Assembly: GCA_964030785.1 (NCBI GenBank)
Contig: OZ034969.1
Coordinates: forward strand, 71,111,362 to 71,175,361
DNA from: Siderastrea siderea
Taxonomy: Eukaryota > Cnidaria > Anthozoa > Scleractinia > Rhizangiidae
Length of the DNA: 64,000 bases
Direction of reading: 5' to 3'
Position numbers and translations under genes: made by a program. This document shows, in pieces, positions 39,801-49,482 of the stretch (positions within the stretch are counted from its first letter, which is position 1; each line of letters starts with the position of its first letter). Below the pieces are notes generated by a model that saw only the letters and a program-made list of their open reading frames with translations, was not told the DNA's origin and made no database searches.

Positions 39801-42800
39801 ACAACAGGTAGGATGTTTCAAGTTATGGGCTTTCATGACAGCCCTGGGCGGTAAGGTGACGACTCTCGAACATGTTAATCATGTCATATATGATGAAATG
39901 CATTGTATAACAAAGCCATCTATTTTATACATACCTTTGGTTCCACACTATTCAATGCATCTTCAAGAGATTTTGCATAGTCACTGAGAAAACAAATAAA
40001 GACAAGAATATTATCCAATCCTATATCATCCAGTTTATTATCCATCTATACTCGCAATAATCCAGCTATTATATTATTTTCACAATTTAGTTGACTGTGT
40101 GATTCATAAAAGAAGTATATTTGCGTAACCCATTTAACAATCTTATAACAAGTGGTACATGTAGACAAATCTCAAAAATGTTATTTGCCTAAAACAGCTA
40201 AATTGCATTCAAATATCTTTTTATTTTCACAGATAGCAATTGCAGCAAGCATAAATAAATAAATAAATAAATAAATTGATAAACAAGATGACATTAATTT
40301 TGTCCAGTGTGAGGAAAGTGGCCCAAAGAAATCAACCTTTGGTGGCTAAATACCAGCTGAGGTAGCACATTTTCAGAGGTACAGAAAACAGGGGTAAAAA
40401 TTAACTTCAATGCTTGGTTGCCACTCGGGCCAGTATCCCTGAATTCTTAGAGGCCCAAGGCAAAATAAAGTGGCCCTCAAATTTCTCTACTAACACAAAA
40501 AAAATTTAAACCATTTTTACTCAAATAAACACCTCACGGCGGTTTGAGCGCATGTTTTTTAGTATGGTGTTCGACTGAAATGCCAAAAGAAATTTGTTTG
40601 ATCTTAACTTTGTCTTGAAAGCTTACATTTGCCAATATACTGTCGAGAAATTGGTAAAATTGTTATAATACTAATAAAAACTCTGGGTATGTCTGGATTC
40701 TCGTGTCAAAAAAATCAAAATGGCATCTACATGTCGGAGCGGTCTACAAAATCAATCACGAACAACTTTGAATTTTGCGCTATAGAACTAAAGTTTTACT
40801 ACAATATTATTGATGAACTTAGAGCCGAGGATAAAAAGGAAAGAAAAGAAAAGTACTCCAATGAAAGAACATTTTATTCTATTGTTATTGCTACTCTTTT
40901 CGCACTTCTCAAATCTTAGTGGCCCTTTAGGCGATCAAACCTCAACTTTTAAGGTCGGCACACACGAGGGGACTAGTCCCTGTGACTGGTCCCTGCGACT
41001 AGTCCTGGGGACCAAGTCCCTTTGTGTGCACTACCCATTTTAGTCAAAAAATGTAGTCGACCAACATTTGGTCCCTGCGACTGGTCCCACGAATTCAAAC
41101 AAGACCAGTCCTGGGGACCAGTCCCACAAACTATGCTTGGTCCCTTCGTGTGTACTGTTCATGGGACAAGTCCCTGCGACCAAATGAAAATATTTCATCG
41201 GATCTTTTACTTTTTTTCCAGTTGACCTTGTCTGTATTGGGAGTCTTGATTGAACAGTTGTCTTTGTATGCTTCTGTACCAGCAATATAGGACACTGGAG
41301 AAAAACCTTTATCGAAATTGCAAATGACAAACACTGATAGACCGCATGAGGTATGAACTGGTTTTAATATTTTGTGGTTATTCTAGTAAATTCAGTTTCA
41401 CTGTTGAGGATCGCTTTATTTTTAATCTCCACAATTCGGCGAATTTCAGTTAAAGCACCCTAAATTTAAACCCTTCAAGGGACTTGTCCCCGCAACTATT
41501 TCCTTCGTGTACACACTACAGGGGACCAGTCGCAGGGACTAGTCCCCTTGTGTGTGCCGACCTTTAGTGGCCCTGGACACTTTTTAATTGCCACTGGTGA
41601 CCGTATGTCACTGCCAAGTTTTAACCCTGAGAAAACTGCCAAAAGTAGGTTGTGGCTGCCAGGTTGGTACATGTATAAGAATTTCACTAAAAATTTAGAA
41701 GAAAAAAAAAACAGCTAAGGCAACCTTTAAGCCAATAAATTGTAAATCTTCATCTTACCTGAGTGCTGACTGCAGTTTGCCAAACAAGCTGGTAGTGTGA
41801 TCTATCCTAGGAGTTTTAATTGCCGGCTTAGCCCCAAAAATTCCAGAAGGCCGACGGATTATCTGTGAATGTTTCCTCTCTAGCTCTGCAGGGCTTTGAT
41901 GTCCTGTGAGGGGCTTGATGTGAGTTGCTGCTGCAGCCCCCACTGATTGGGCCCTGTTTTGGGTACTATTGGCATTGTGATGTCCCCGTTCCATTCTAAG
42001 TGATCTGGCGTGTCTGCTGGGTGCTGGTTTCTGACCATCACTCTTCTCTTTTCCCTGCAACACATCAAATACAAATATACAGAGCCATTTTAAAAACAAA
42101 TACTAAAACATATTATCGTTAACCTAACCGGTGAAACACTAATAACATTTCAACATTTCAACCTCCCCATGGTTGTTTTCAAGTTATGAAGTACAATAAT
42201 ATTAAATAATTTTTAAAAAAATTGCATCCCATGCTAAATTACTAATGAACGAATACTGCTTCAAAAACCAGGTAATTTGAACAAGTAAGTGTGAGGATTA
42301 CGAGGTAGATTAAGCTAGATTATGACCTTCTACCTTAACTTGATCTAGATCTACCCCGAACAGTGACTTAATGAAAAAACAAATTACATGATTGAAAGCC
42401 CTGCAGGCCCTTAGCATTTTTATGTTAGGTGGTAGTACTTCATGAAATAAGAATTGATGTGTATATAATGGCCTGCAATTGCTGAAACATATTTGAAAAA
42501 CAGATCAAAAATGCCTTTTTTAAAATGGCAGGATGTTATCTACAAATATCAGCTGACAAATGATTATTATATGGAGCATATGCACCCCAATCCCCAGAGA
42601 TTCAAATGACAATGGGGTGGCAGCCATGTTGTTGAACAATTACAAATGGAGCTAATCAGAAACCTTCTGTTTTAACTGTACACCAACATAGCAGCAATGA
42701 CAAAATCAGAGAGTTGAAAGGATGATGGTCAGAAGTTCTTCATGTGATACAAAATGATCTGGAGATAAGTAAAGATGGAATATTCAACATGTCGTGAGCA

Positions 42801-45700
42801 CGGGACAAAGAAAAAATCTGTGTCCCCGACGGGAATCGAACCCATGACCTTCTGTACACCGGTCGGACTAGGATCAGACAAGGGTACTAGGATATGGACT
42901 AGGATACTGCTAGGATCAGCAATGTCGAAGTGCCCTATAGGTGAGAAATAAAGAAAGATCTGTAGATGACCTGAAATTGCTGAAAAATGCTATTTAAAGC
43001 AGCTCAAAAACATCTTTTTTGAAATGGTAGGATGTTAACTACTAAAACACCTAAAACCCTAATAGTCAGACAGCTCACAAATAATAATTTTATATAATAT
43101 AATTCTATAGCTTTGTGCATAGTAGAGATTATGATATTTTTCACAGTCATATTATGCATCAAATGTGACATTGTAGGCCCATCACAAACTCGTAGTAGCC
43201 ATGATTTTAAGATAAGACCCAAAAATGCCCGACCAATACTTGCTTTTTAATTGTTACATGTATATCAATGACTGTAACAGGAGAGAAGACTTTGAATGGG
43301 AATTAAGTTTCTCCGTGCTACTATCCCTTTGTTCTTTTTTTGTTGTAATTTATTTATTTATTTTAATTAGTTATTTATTTATTTATTTGTTTGTTTATTT
43401 ATTTATTTATTTATTTGTAGCAAAGTTTTATTAAACATTAAACAAATCCCATTCATTCGCTTGATGTGAAATTATATCAAACACAAATGAGCATGTTTTA
43501 TCAGGATTTCCAAAACTGAAAAGAAAGTTTAAAAAAGGATAATGTATAGAAGAGTACTTATGGATGAAGGACAACGCACTGTCCAGAGTTCTCATTACAC
43601 AATCTTTGATATACCTCCTCAAACAAGTTCAGTTTAGGAAAATCACATATTAATCTACCTTATAATAGCTTTTATTTGCTGCACAACCTGAGCCAAGACA
43701 TGTTACATAATCTGCATTCCTTCAGATGTGCCCTATCACAAAGTCAACTCTTTTCAAGATAGACAGCCCTCACTATAGGGGACAGATATAGAAGATCCAG
43801 GAAATGTAAAAGTTACTGATGAAAATCTCTTGCTACTACAAACATCTATGGTCTGAAAGATGGTTTTTCTTCCATTTCAGAAACTGTACCTTAGGTTCTT
43901 TCTAATGATACCAATATTACTAAACTTTGCACCCAACAAATTAAAACAATCTCTAGAGCTGCATCACAATGAGGTTTAAGGATAACGAATACAGTAAAAT
44001 GTAAAAACCACTACTGGTATAATTATTGTACATGTATTTTGGAGAATACTTATCTGACATATTTTGCTTTTCTCTCTAGGCAAATAATAAATTAACTAGC
44101 CTAATATAAGGAGAAGGGCATCTGTAGCTACTCTGTAGTTGCCCAGGTCTTTACAACATTCAAGGACAATTCACCATATTCTTCTGAAATCGCATTGCTG
44201 AACATGTCCTTAGGATTCCCCCTGTTCCTGGCTACAAGCTGCTTAGCAAGGACAGTTGCTCCCATCACAGTAAGCTAAATGCTCACTGTGATATTAACTA
44301 CAGTTACTACACATGCAGTCTGAGTTATTATGATTCATGTAAAAGGCTAGTCAACAAAACAGATTCATAACAAATTACTTACAAGCCACTTCATCCTTAT
44401 GAATGTTCAGTCAGTTTATATATAGATGACACAAACACAATTAACACAATCCCTTTCTACGAATTCAACATTCCTCTTCTGTAGATTCAGGCAACTGCAC
44501 AGTCTTGACTAAATATAAGGGTCCTTTATGTACATAATATTGTACAAAGAACACCTCAAGGTATGTGGTTGTCATGGATACTATGGGAAATATGTCACAG
44601 CCTTGAAATATCAAGAAAATATCAACTGAATTTGTTATTAAGTAGGACACTCTGAAGGATCTGCCAAGTGATAAGAGGGCGCCAGATAATTTATTAACAC
44701 GATAAAATATATTGTGAAAATATACTATTAATAAGACAGGATTAAAAGGACTTACACAATCAATATTAGACCAAAACAACTATTTTTAAAACTAAGTGGA
44801 CTTACAAAAATGACTTACAAAATGAATGAGTAGTTCTAACTCATGGTCAATTTCTACTTTTAAAAGCTTGAATGCAAGTTAATGAGCAGACAACACAAAC
44901 TTCACAAAGCATCTGCTGATGAATCACAATTCAATTTTCACACCTAACCTTCTAACACTTAAATTTCAAGATAAAATCGAAGATTGTGAGTTGATATTTT
45001 GTGGTCTGCAAACTGTCAGTGTGGTCGCAGCACTAGAATGTCTAAGAGCCGAGCTAATGCTGAAATACTTAACAGCTGTAGCATGTGATTATAAAAATAA
45101 CCTATCTTAAGATACCTTCCTAAAGGAAGAAGAACAAAACAGTGCTTTTTGGAAAACTGAATTTTAAGTGATGACAAATTGAGCGTGATATAAAACTTGT
45201 CCAGTAAGCTTTACACTGTTTTGAAGCGGAAATTAGATGAATGCAAACGTAAGCTTACATAACATTGACGTTGTAAATACAGCCAAATCGTTACCGAATG
45301 AAAGATTCGTTGAAGCAAATAACTAGCCTTTTCAAAGCAATAATGTTTTAGCAGCAATTCGAATAAACAATAAACTCGTTTAAAATGTTTTCTTGCGGGG
45401 TTCATTATATTTGTGGCATTAAAAATATATCGAATTTCAACCCCGCTGTTTCACGGTTTGAAATCGCAAAGTTTTCCCCGAGAATACTGGATTTAAGACT
45501 CCAAAATCACGGGAAAATAATCCTGGAAGCATAGCTCATGTCTTAGCATGAATTTTCTTGCAACGGAAATTAGAAATAGACTAAAAACGAGAATTTCAAG
45601 ATACGGCTTACGGTAAATGTACGCTCGGGTAAGTCTTAATAGCCAATTTGGCCAAAGTTCGACCGCTATTTTTCCAAATAAAGAGCAAAATACTCACCAT
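21895..45700 (-). CDS. RIPOR (FAM65) family Rho-interacting cell polarization regulator, 31 coding exons, 963 aa
   Basis: Exons on the minus strand: 45700-45698, 42054-41759, 39983-39935, 39591-39563, 38872-38848, 38329-38281, 37925-37873, 36927-36864, 36467-36424, 36104-36021, 35816-35775, 35121-35035, 34731-34670, 34583-34449, 33569-33500, 32578-32422, 31534-31473, 30998-30351, 29342-29301, 28650-28618, 28524-28419, 27879-27809, 27681-27612, 27238-27118, 26615-26575, 26110-26058, 25834-25738, 24365-24319, 22803-22720, 22134-22044, 21971-21895. All phases agree and sum to 2892 nt. Family evidence: MCAIEEELESKLG, LAFGRLCSGDVYD and VHIKHGSTFKWKSRCKVD parallel the vertebrate RIPOR N-terminal domain. 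IKARPQIVSVPLNSTGSMKL and LGSFGPMKF...EMSALSKYR parallel conserved later segments. Order: basic N-terminus (1-99), helical/coiled region (100-168), conserved domain (169-296), Ser/Asp-rich linker (297-653), helical HEAT-like C-terminus (654-963) ending KFAARKALSSLG...AYNIGLAQLT. RIPOR proteins bind active RhoA and act in the cytosol on polarity and adhesion. Exon 1 coding only Met is the least certain point. Confidence 0.88.
21972..22043 (-). other. Short 72-nt last intron of the RIPOR-like gene, open in frame
   Basis: This intron has a GTAATA donor and a TTTATGCAG acceptor. Its length is a multiple of three and it contains no in-frame stop, so retention would add 24 residues without changing the C-terminal frame. 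Splicing is preferred because it joins KALSSLG to SAFDAILPP, which resembles the end of other RIPOR proteins. Confidence 0.55.
22945..23032. mobile_element. 88-bp MITE with a 9-bp target-site duplication, in RIPOR intron 28
   Basis: The element starts CAACCTCGTTCCTAGGGTCT and ends in the inverse (AGACCCTGGGCGAGGTTG), giving long near-terminal inverted repeats and a C/T-rich centre. CTGTTCGGC flanks it directly on both sides (22936-22944 and 23033-23041), a clear duplicated target. It is inserted into another interspersed repeat that begins CAGGGGCACC near 22899; a related copy lies at 56281. Confidence 0.8.
23257..23387. mobile_element. 131-bp fold-back element in RIPOR intron 28
   Basis: GATTCACGAAGCCCTCCTAA at the left is mirrored by TAGGAGGGCTTCGTGAATC at the right. 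The match continues inward through TTAAGATGTATCCTAAGT and its inverse, giving arms near 40 bp around a short loop. There is no coding content. Confidence 0.75.
24596..25352. mobile_element. Inverted-repeat element of about 757 bp in RIPOR intron 27, containing a tRNA-like sequence
   Basis: The left end GGCATGGAATTTTCGC corresponds to the inverse of the right end GCGCAAATTTCATGCC, with small differences. Just inside the left end, the palindromic stretch AAAATTTGATCCCGCCGGGA and its inverse adds further fold-back structure. A tRNA-like sequence occupies 24971-25041. I could not settle the target-site duplication. It may be a SINE-type unit inserted into a MITE. Confidence 0.5.
24971..25041 (-). 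other. tRNA-like sequence (tRNA-derived repeat, probably not a functional tRNA)
   Basis: On the minus strand it opens GTCTTCATAGCTCAGTTGG and continues AAGAGC, a good D-arm and A box (GCTC pairs GAGC). It closes with the T-arm ACGGG-TTGGAAT-CCCGT and TGAAG, which pairs with CTTCA of the start. The T-loop has TTGG instead of TTCG. The anticodon loop lacks T before the anticodon, and its stem has a mismatch. These changes argue for a tRNA pseudogene or SINE head rather than an active tRNA gene. Confidence 0.6.
29681..30103 (+). CDS. Unrecognised 140-codon open frame inside RIPOR intron 18, antisense to the gene
   Basis: This is an ATG-to-stop frame of 140 codons in a 1 kb intron, on the strand opposite to RIPOR. 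The product is neither repetitive nor low-complexity: it starts MDEIAIEPYFPLLTFLV and ends HTTFNRQNEIHIQ. It has several hydrophobic stretches, including FLFLFSSFSCIS. I recognise no domain, and no clear splice sites frame it. It could be chance, a remnant of a mobile element, or a nested single-exon gene. Treat it as hypothetical. Confidence 0.2.
   Translation: MDEIAIEPYFPLLTFLVQFLPRLSIKFVENVLFWCSNSHRFTSRHREAFVSQQTLTRFTAQVIKCLLLNDRDDLFLFLFSSFSCISQEFDSCTYQCSLLYVDHQNVVLLCSTSKQIKILNVPLVDLLHTTFNRQNEIHIQ
30111..30309. mobile_element. 199-bp MITE-like element in RIPOR intron 18
   Basis: The left end GACTAAGAGCAGTCTCTCCG runs to CTCAGGAATAGT. The inverse of the right end reads GACTACGAGTAGTGCCTCTT and then CACTCAGGAATAGT. 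The interior contains a second inverted pair, GCGCGAAAATCGCC and GGCGATTTTCGCGC. This is a non-coding, hairpin-forming element ending 41 bp from exon 18. Confidence 0.7.
33659..33720 (-). mobile_element. tRNA-derived SINE (family B) lacking its T-arm, in RIPOR intron 14
   Basis: On the minus strand, GAGTCTCCCA then TAGCTCAGTGGTTAGAACG (A-box/D-arm) is followed by GTCCGACCGGTGAACGG and AGGTCATGGGAGACTC. The two ends pair perfectly over 10 bp (GAGTCTCCCA with TGGGAGACTC). The T-arm expected after GGTCATGGG is absent, as if deleted between GGG repeats. The 3' body (TTTTCTTTGTCTCACACTC) resembles that of the copy at about 42795-42876. Confidence 0.6.
39357..39462. repeat. (ATC)n microsatellite in RIPOR intron 4
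   Basis: ATC/CAT units, partly interrupted, follow CTACTAAATAAATATTTTT. An AATAAA-like end leading into a triplet repeat resembles a LINE tail, but no coding part is visible. Confidence 0.75.
40951..41564. mobile_element. 614-bp DNA-transposon-like element with 30-bp inverted ends, in RIPOR intron 2
   Basis: AAGGTCGGCACACACGAGGG followed by GACTAGTCCC at the left is mirrored at the right, with one mismatch in 30. Subterminal GGGACCAGTC/GGGACTAGTC motifs occur repeatedly in both orientations near both ends, as in sites bound by transposases. No transposase remains, so it is a non-autonomous copy. Confidence 0.75.
42795..42876 (-). mobile_element. tRNA-derived SINE (family B) with T-arm but no A-box half, in RIPOR intron 1
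   Basis: On the minus strand TCCGACCGGTGTACAGAAGG leads into TCATGGGTTCGATTCCCGTC (a good T-arm and B box) and GGGGAC. The body TTTTTTCTTTGTCCCGTGCT follows. The TAGCTCAGTGG half that family members should have is missing, and unrelated sequence abuts at CTAGTCC. It complements the copy at 33659, which has the A-box half but no T-arm. Confidence 0.6.
45698..45700 (-). other. Proposed start codon of the RIPOR-like gene, directly followed by a splice donor
   Basis: The minus strand reads GCTGGGAAATG then GTGAGTATTTTG, a near-perfect donor immediately after an ATG. The next coding exon (42054-41759) begins in phase 0 and has no in-frame ATG near its 5' end before GKEKSDGQ. A Met-only coding exon therefore gives a protein starting MGKEKSDGQ. 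If wrong, the start would lie in an unseen exon in intron 1 or further downstream. Confidence 0.55.
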
Positions 45701-45900
45701 TTCCCAGCTTTCTCAAGCTTCGTTCATCAGAAAGGATTCCTATTTGCTTTGACAACAAAATGGCAAAGATAATCCCGACACACGAAACGCTTCTATGGTC
45801 ACATCGCTTTATTTACCTTTACGCGGCTTCAACCGAACGAACATGGCGGCTATGTCACGTGGTGCGATTTGTGTGCTTTTCATATAAGGAAATCATTCTT
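45701..45900 (-). promoter_or_regulatory. Likely RIPOR promoter/5' UTR region with YY1-like and E-box motifs
   Basis: ACATGGCGGC at 45841-45850 matches the core of YY1 sites (ATGGCGGC). CACGTG, a palindromic E-box of the USF/MITF type, lies at 45856-45861. Both are about 140-165 bp upstream of the proposed ATG, a usual place for YY1 sites in TATA-less promoters. No TATA box is obvious. The motifs are seen; their use is inferred. Confidence 0.4.
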
Positions 45901-46483
45901 TTGCAAACATCAAATTTGATCAAATTTCATGTAATCTTGACGTAATTAAATCAACACGGTTCAGAGGCACGCGATCTACGCGTAGCTGCAGCTTTTTACT
46001 ACATCCTTCCCAACTGAACGATGATGTAAGCCTTCAGCTGAATCGGAAAGTACAAGTGACGTTTCGCTGGACGTCATTTACAAAAATACTTTTTTGCGGA
46101 CCTGGATACAGGAGAAACCTTCTATCTCTATCACCCAAGGGAAACAAAAAATTGTTGGAAATAACGTAACGAGAATTCTACTCATAGCCAATAGTATAAA
46201 GGTGGGATTTTCGACCAAGAGAAACAAGTTTCAGTTCGAGAAATCGGTTAGATTTTTTTTTTTTCGCTCTCCCGATCCCGTACGATTTTTGCTTCTAGTG
46301 CCCATTCGCGTACCACAGGACACCCAGCCTCAAAAACGGACTTTTACACAATAAATGAAATGACTTGTTGACTCTTTGAGAGCTGTCACACAGCATTTTA
46401 GCTTGGGTGAGGTTTAGGTATAAAAAGCTACCTACTTAAAATTTGCTGTTGACCTTACGCGAATTACGCATTTCACAAGTCAC

Positions 46484-46627
46484 TAGTGGCCTGCGAGCGG
46501 AGCTGCGATTTGCGAGCAGGACCTCGCCTCATTCCTCTCGCCCGCTCGCAAATCGTGGCTCCGTCGCCAAGACTAGTTTCCGATCTTCCAGGAATTCCCC
46601 GACAAGTGGGCCTGTTCGCAGGCTAGC
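46484..46627. mobile_element. Inverted-repeat element, about 144 bp
   Basis: CTAGTGGCCTGCGAGCGG at the left resembles the inverse of the right end, CTAGCCTGCGAACAGGC. Internal CTGCGATTTGCGAGCAGG and GCTCGCAAATCGTGGC are also inverse to each other. This is a non-coding fold-back element. Confidence 0.5.
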
Positions 46628-46675
46628 AACACTTGCTGCAAAACAACTTCGTACTAATCCTACACTGTAAACATC

Positions 46676-46800
46676 AGAAGGCGCAGTGGTCTGAGTGTTT
46701 GGCACGTTAGACTTTCGATTGTGATAAGAACTTCGGCGGTTCTAATTAAAATGATTGAGTTCACTCCACCTTGTTTCTCTCAACCCAGGTGTATACAAAG
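46676..46800 (+). mobile_element. SINE fragment (family A), interrupted
   Basis: A tRNA-like head, GGCGCAGTGGTCTGAGTG, is followed by the family body CAACCCAGGTGTATA, shared with the SINE at 18872. The copy breaks off right after GTGTATA, where a different palindromic element begins. Confidence 0.5.
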
Positions 46801-46803
46801 AAT

Positions 46804-46945
46804 GTTGCACGGCGGTGCGAAGATATGAATTTTATTTTCGAGTGGTAAAAGCAATATTTTACGAAAGAGCGAGGCGCGTGAGTAAAATATATTGTTTTTT
46901 ACCACGAGAAAACGAAAATCGCGGTATCTTTAAGCTGCCGTGTAA
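46804..46945. mobile_element. Palindromic element
   Basis: TTGCACGGCGGTGCGAAGAT runs to GTGGTAAAAGCAATATTTTA. It is answered by TAAAATATATTGTTTTTTAC, then CGAGAAAACGAAAATCGCGG, and ends TTAAGCTGCCGTGTAA. The arms are roughly 60 bp with mismatches. The element appears inserted into, or adjacent to, the SINE fragment. Confidence 0.55.
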
Positions 46946-46960
46946 TTTTCTTTTCGTAAA

Positions 46961-47128
46961 ATAGACAAGAGTATTTTTGCACAAGCAACAGCGTTTAAGC
47001 GGGAAATGACGTCAGCGATATCCTCACTAGTGAGGATATGGGAAAAAAAATACGCCGCTCGAGTCCCGGATGAAGTTTCGTATGAACTTTACGAGTGGTC
47101 TATTTTCCACTAAAACACTCTTGTCTAT
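46961..47128. mobile_element. 168-bp MITE-like element
   Basis: The left end ATAGACAAGAGTATTTTTG matches the inverse of the right end, ATAGACAAGAGTGTTTTAG. The interior includes CTCACTAGTGAGGATATG and other local inverted repeats. It has no coding capacity. Confidence 0.65.
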
Positions 47129-48557
47129 ATAATAAAACTGGGTACCAGCCACCTGTTATCAAAGCTAGCAAAATGCCTAGCAACGCCCTAGGAACGGAGT
47201 TGCCGTCATAGCCAATGACCAATGCCAATGACTGACTTGTTAACGTATGTTTTCACTGCTACAGTCCAGTGATTTTCTGCAACCACTTTAAAATTTGGGT
47301 TACCAATAATGCAAGTATCTCTCGTCTTTTCGAAGTCTACTAAAAATCTCTCAAATCGCCCCTTTTAACCTAAATGACACTGATAAATGATCTTTTCAAA
47401 CATTTCCATCCATCATCGGGCTGGTGTGAACAGACAGCTTCACTCATATCAGACATATCACATTGAGAGAAAGAAGTGATCCACATCAAAGTTTTGAAAG
47501 TTTTTTTGAATTTATGGACATGCAAATAAACTAGAGCCCTTGAGAAATCCAAGGCTTCAATGGGATTTGATTCAACTATAGACTATACAAGGCTTAAAGA
47601 CTTGATTTCACTAAGTAAGTCCGCCCCGATATCAATCGATCGACCTTACCCCTTGAGCTTTGAATTCTCCGGGTACATCAGTTAAGGAATTGGACGTGAG
47701 CTTCGCAGAATATACGGAATAAGACGCAGCTGGATATGCAGAGTATAAAAGATCGCTAAATCAGTGATTGCATTCATTTACGATTATCTAAGCAAGCCTG
47801 AAGAAAATAAAACGTTAAAGCCTCATGATCAACGCCGGATTCCACCGACTCTGTTACATGTAGTCGCTGGCTTTGCAGTCTCATTGAGGTCAATGATTTG
47901 AGACAGCCTGACTATAATGGATTGCCGGCTGAATGGTCTAAGAGAAGCTAAGAGTGTGACACCGCGGCATGTACATACACCAGCAACTACTTCAGTTGCA
48001 ACTGCTGAACTGAAGTTCGTCAATTCACTGCGAGGATCTCTCATTCACTCTCATACTTAATAGGTCACGATACCGATCGATTTTTTTGCTGGTCCTGCTA
48101 TTCACTGAACACAATATGATTCCCGTTCCATCATTTCTAGTATCTGGCTGCCCGGCCCTTCCTCAATTTATCCCTGATCATGACAGAGAACAGTTTATAA
48201 TAAAAAGTAAACTGAAACGGCATTGTTTACCTTTCTGGCCATAGTTTATCCTGTACAAAAGCGTTGTGTGGTCCTTTATATTCCGAAACGTTTGTTGATA
48301 TCTGGCTACCGGTTGCTTCATCATACTACATATGTCTAGCAGCAAAAAGGAAGTTTACTGACGACTTTGCGGTTTGCATGATTTGTGGCGGCCAGTTGAA
48401 CGGCCTGCATCGGACGTCATCCTTATTATTATCCTGCTATTAATCACGCTCTCTAAACGAATTCCATTTATTATCATTTGAACCAATTGAAGCCTTGATA
48501 TATTGGTTCACTGAGAAGACTCCTAATTAAAATCGCAGATTAACGCTGTAAACTTAC
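47129..48557. other. No gene recognised
   Basis: Short open frames only. No splice-bounded exon or family motif was seen between the MITE cluster and the candidate exon at 48558. Confidence 0.35.
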
Positions 48558-48825
48558 TCCAAAATTAAACTGCGGGCAAAGATGGTTGCCGATTAATTGG
48601 GGGAACGATTTAGCTACGACGAAGTTCTTCGCGTTAAAGTTTTCAAAACGGGAAAACTGCCCATCACCCCAACTTTGTTCCAGATCACGGCTATTGACGT
48701 AGCCGGAGCATCCCGTAAACGGAACACTTAAGGCTCCCACAAACAAAAGAACACTAGTTGCGGAAACAGTTAAGAATTTTCTTTGTTCCTCTAAACATTT
48801 TGTATTTATGACAATGCAACATTTG
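48558..48825 (-). CDS. Possible exon of an unknown secreted or membrane protein
   Basis: Read on the minus strand, an acceptor-like TTTGCTACTGCAG precedes an open stretch of 89 codons that ends at a strong GTAAGT donor. The translation includes RKFLTVSATSVLLFVGALSV, then PFTGCSGYVNSRDLEQSWGD and FSRFENFNAKNFVVAKSF. The first part is a hydrophobic run of signal-peptide type, followed by a polar, non-repetitive segment. It has no in-frame ATG, so an upstream exon would be needed. A second open frame on the same strand just upstream (49153-48806) also begins with a hydrophobic segment, LRVAGVLFVAIVLFWFV, in another frame. I recognise no domain. Either frame may be chance. Confidence 0.25.
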
Positions 48826-49258
48826 CTGCAGTAGCAAAGATGCCGATCGATGGAACCGAAACAAAACGTTCCTGTGTATATTTTTCAGCACTTTGCTCTA
48901 CCCATGCAAACCCGGAACAAGATATTTCTTTGTTACTTATCTTTTTTAACATTTTTTTTTCAGTTTGCGGAACGCGTTTACACTGAAAAACTTCTGGTTT
49001 ACAAAGAAAACAAAATTTGTGGTTTGTAACTGGTACACCGCAACACGAGCGTTCAAAATACCGGACAAACCAAAACAAGACAATGGCGACAAATAACACC
49101 CCGGCTACACGCAAAACAATATCATGTAAACAAAGGAGCCAGGAAAGAACCAAATTTCTGGAATCCGTGGTATTTATTAAACACTTGCAAAAAAAAAATT
49201 AAAATCATTTCAAGAATTTATAGAACATGTAATTTCACGTGGGTTGTTCCGAAAAAGG

Positions 49259-49263
49259 CGGGG

Positions 49264-49303
<40 letters not shown>

Positions 49304-49345
49304 GTGCGGGGTGCGGAGTGCGGAGTGCGGGGTGCGGGGTGCGGG
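49259..49345. repeat. 7-bp minisatellite GGGATGC / GGGGTGC / GGAGTGC
   Basis: About twelve head-to-tail 7-bp units with A/G variation at two positions, grouped so that adjacent units share a variant. Confidence 0.9.
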
Positions 49346-49388
49346 TCATAAAAAAACCCAAAAAATTAAAATTAAAGAAAATTTAAAA

Positions 49389-49449
49389 AATCCATCCATC
49401 CATCCATCCATCCATCCATCCATCAATCAATCAATCAATCAATCAATCA
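49389..49449. repeat. (ATCC)n followed by (ATCA)n
   Basis: About nine ATCC units change to about seven ATCA units in the same 4-bp register. A single base change in one unit, then spread, explains the switch. Confidence 0.9.
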
Positions 49450-49482
49450 AACAATAAATTAATAAATAGGCAGTGTCTAGAT

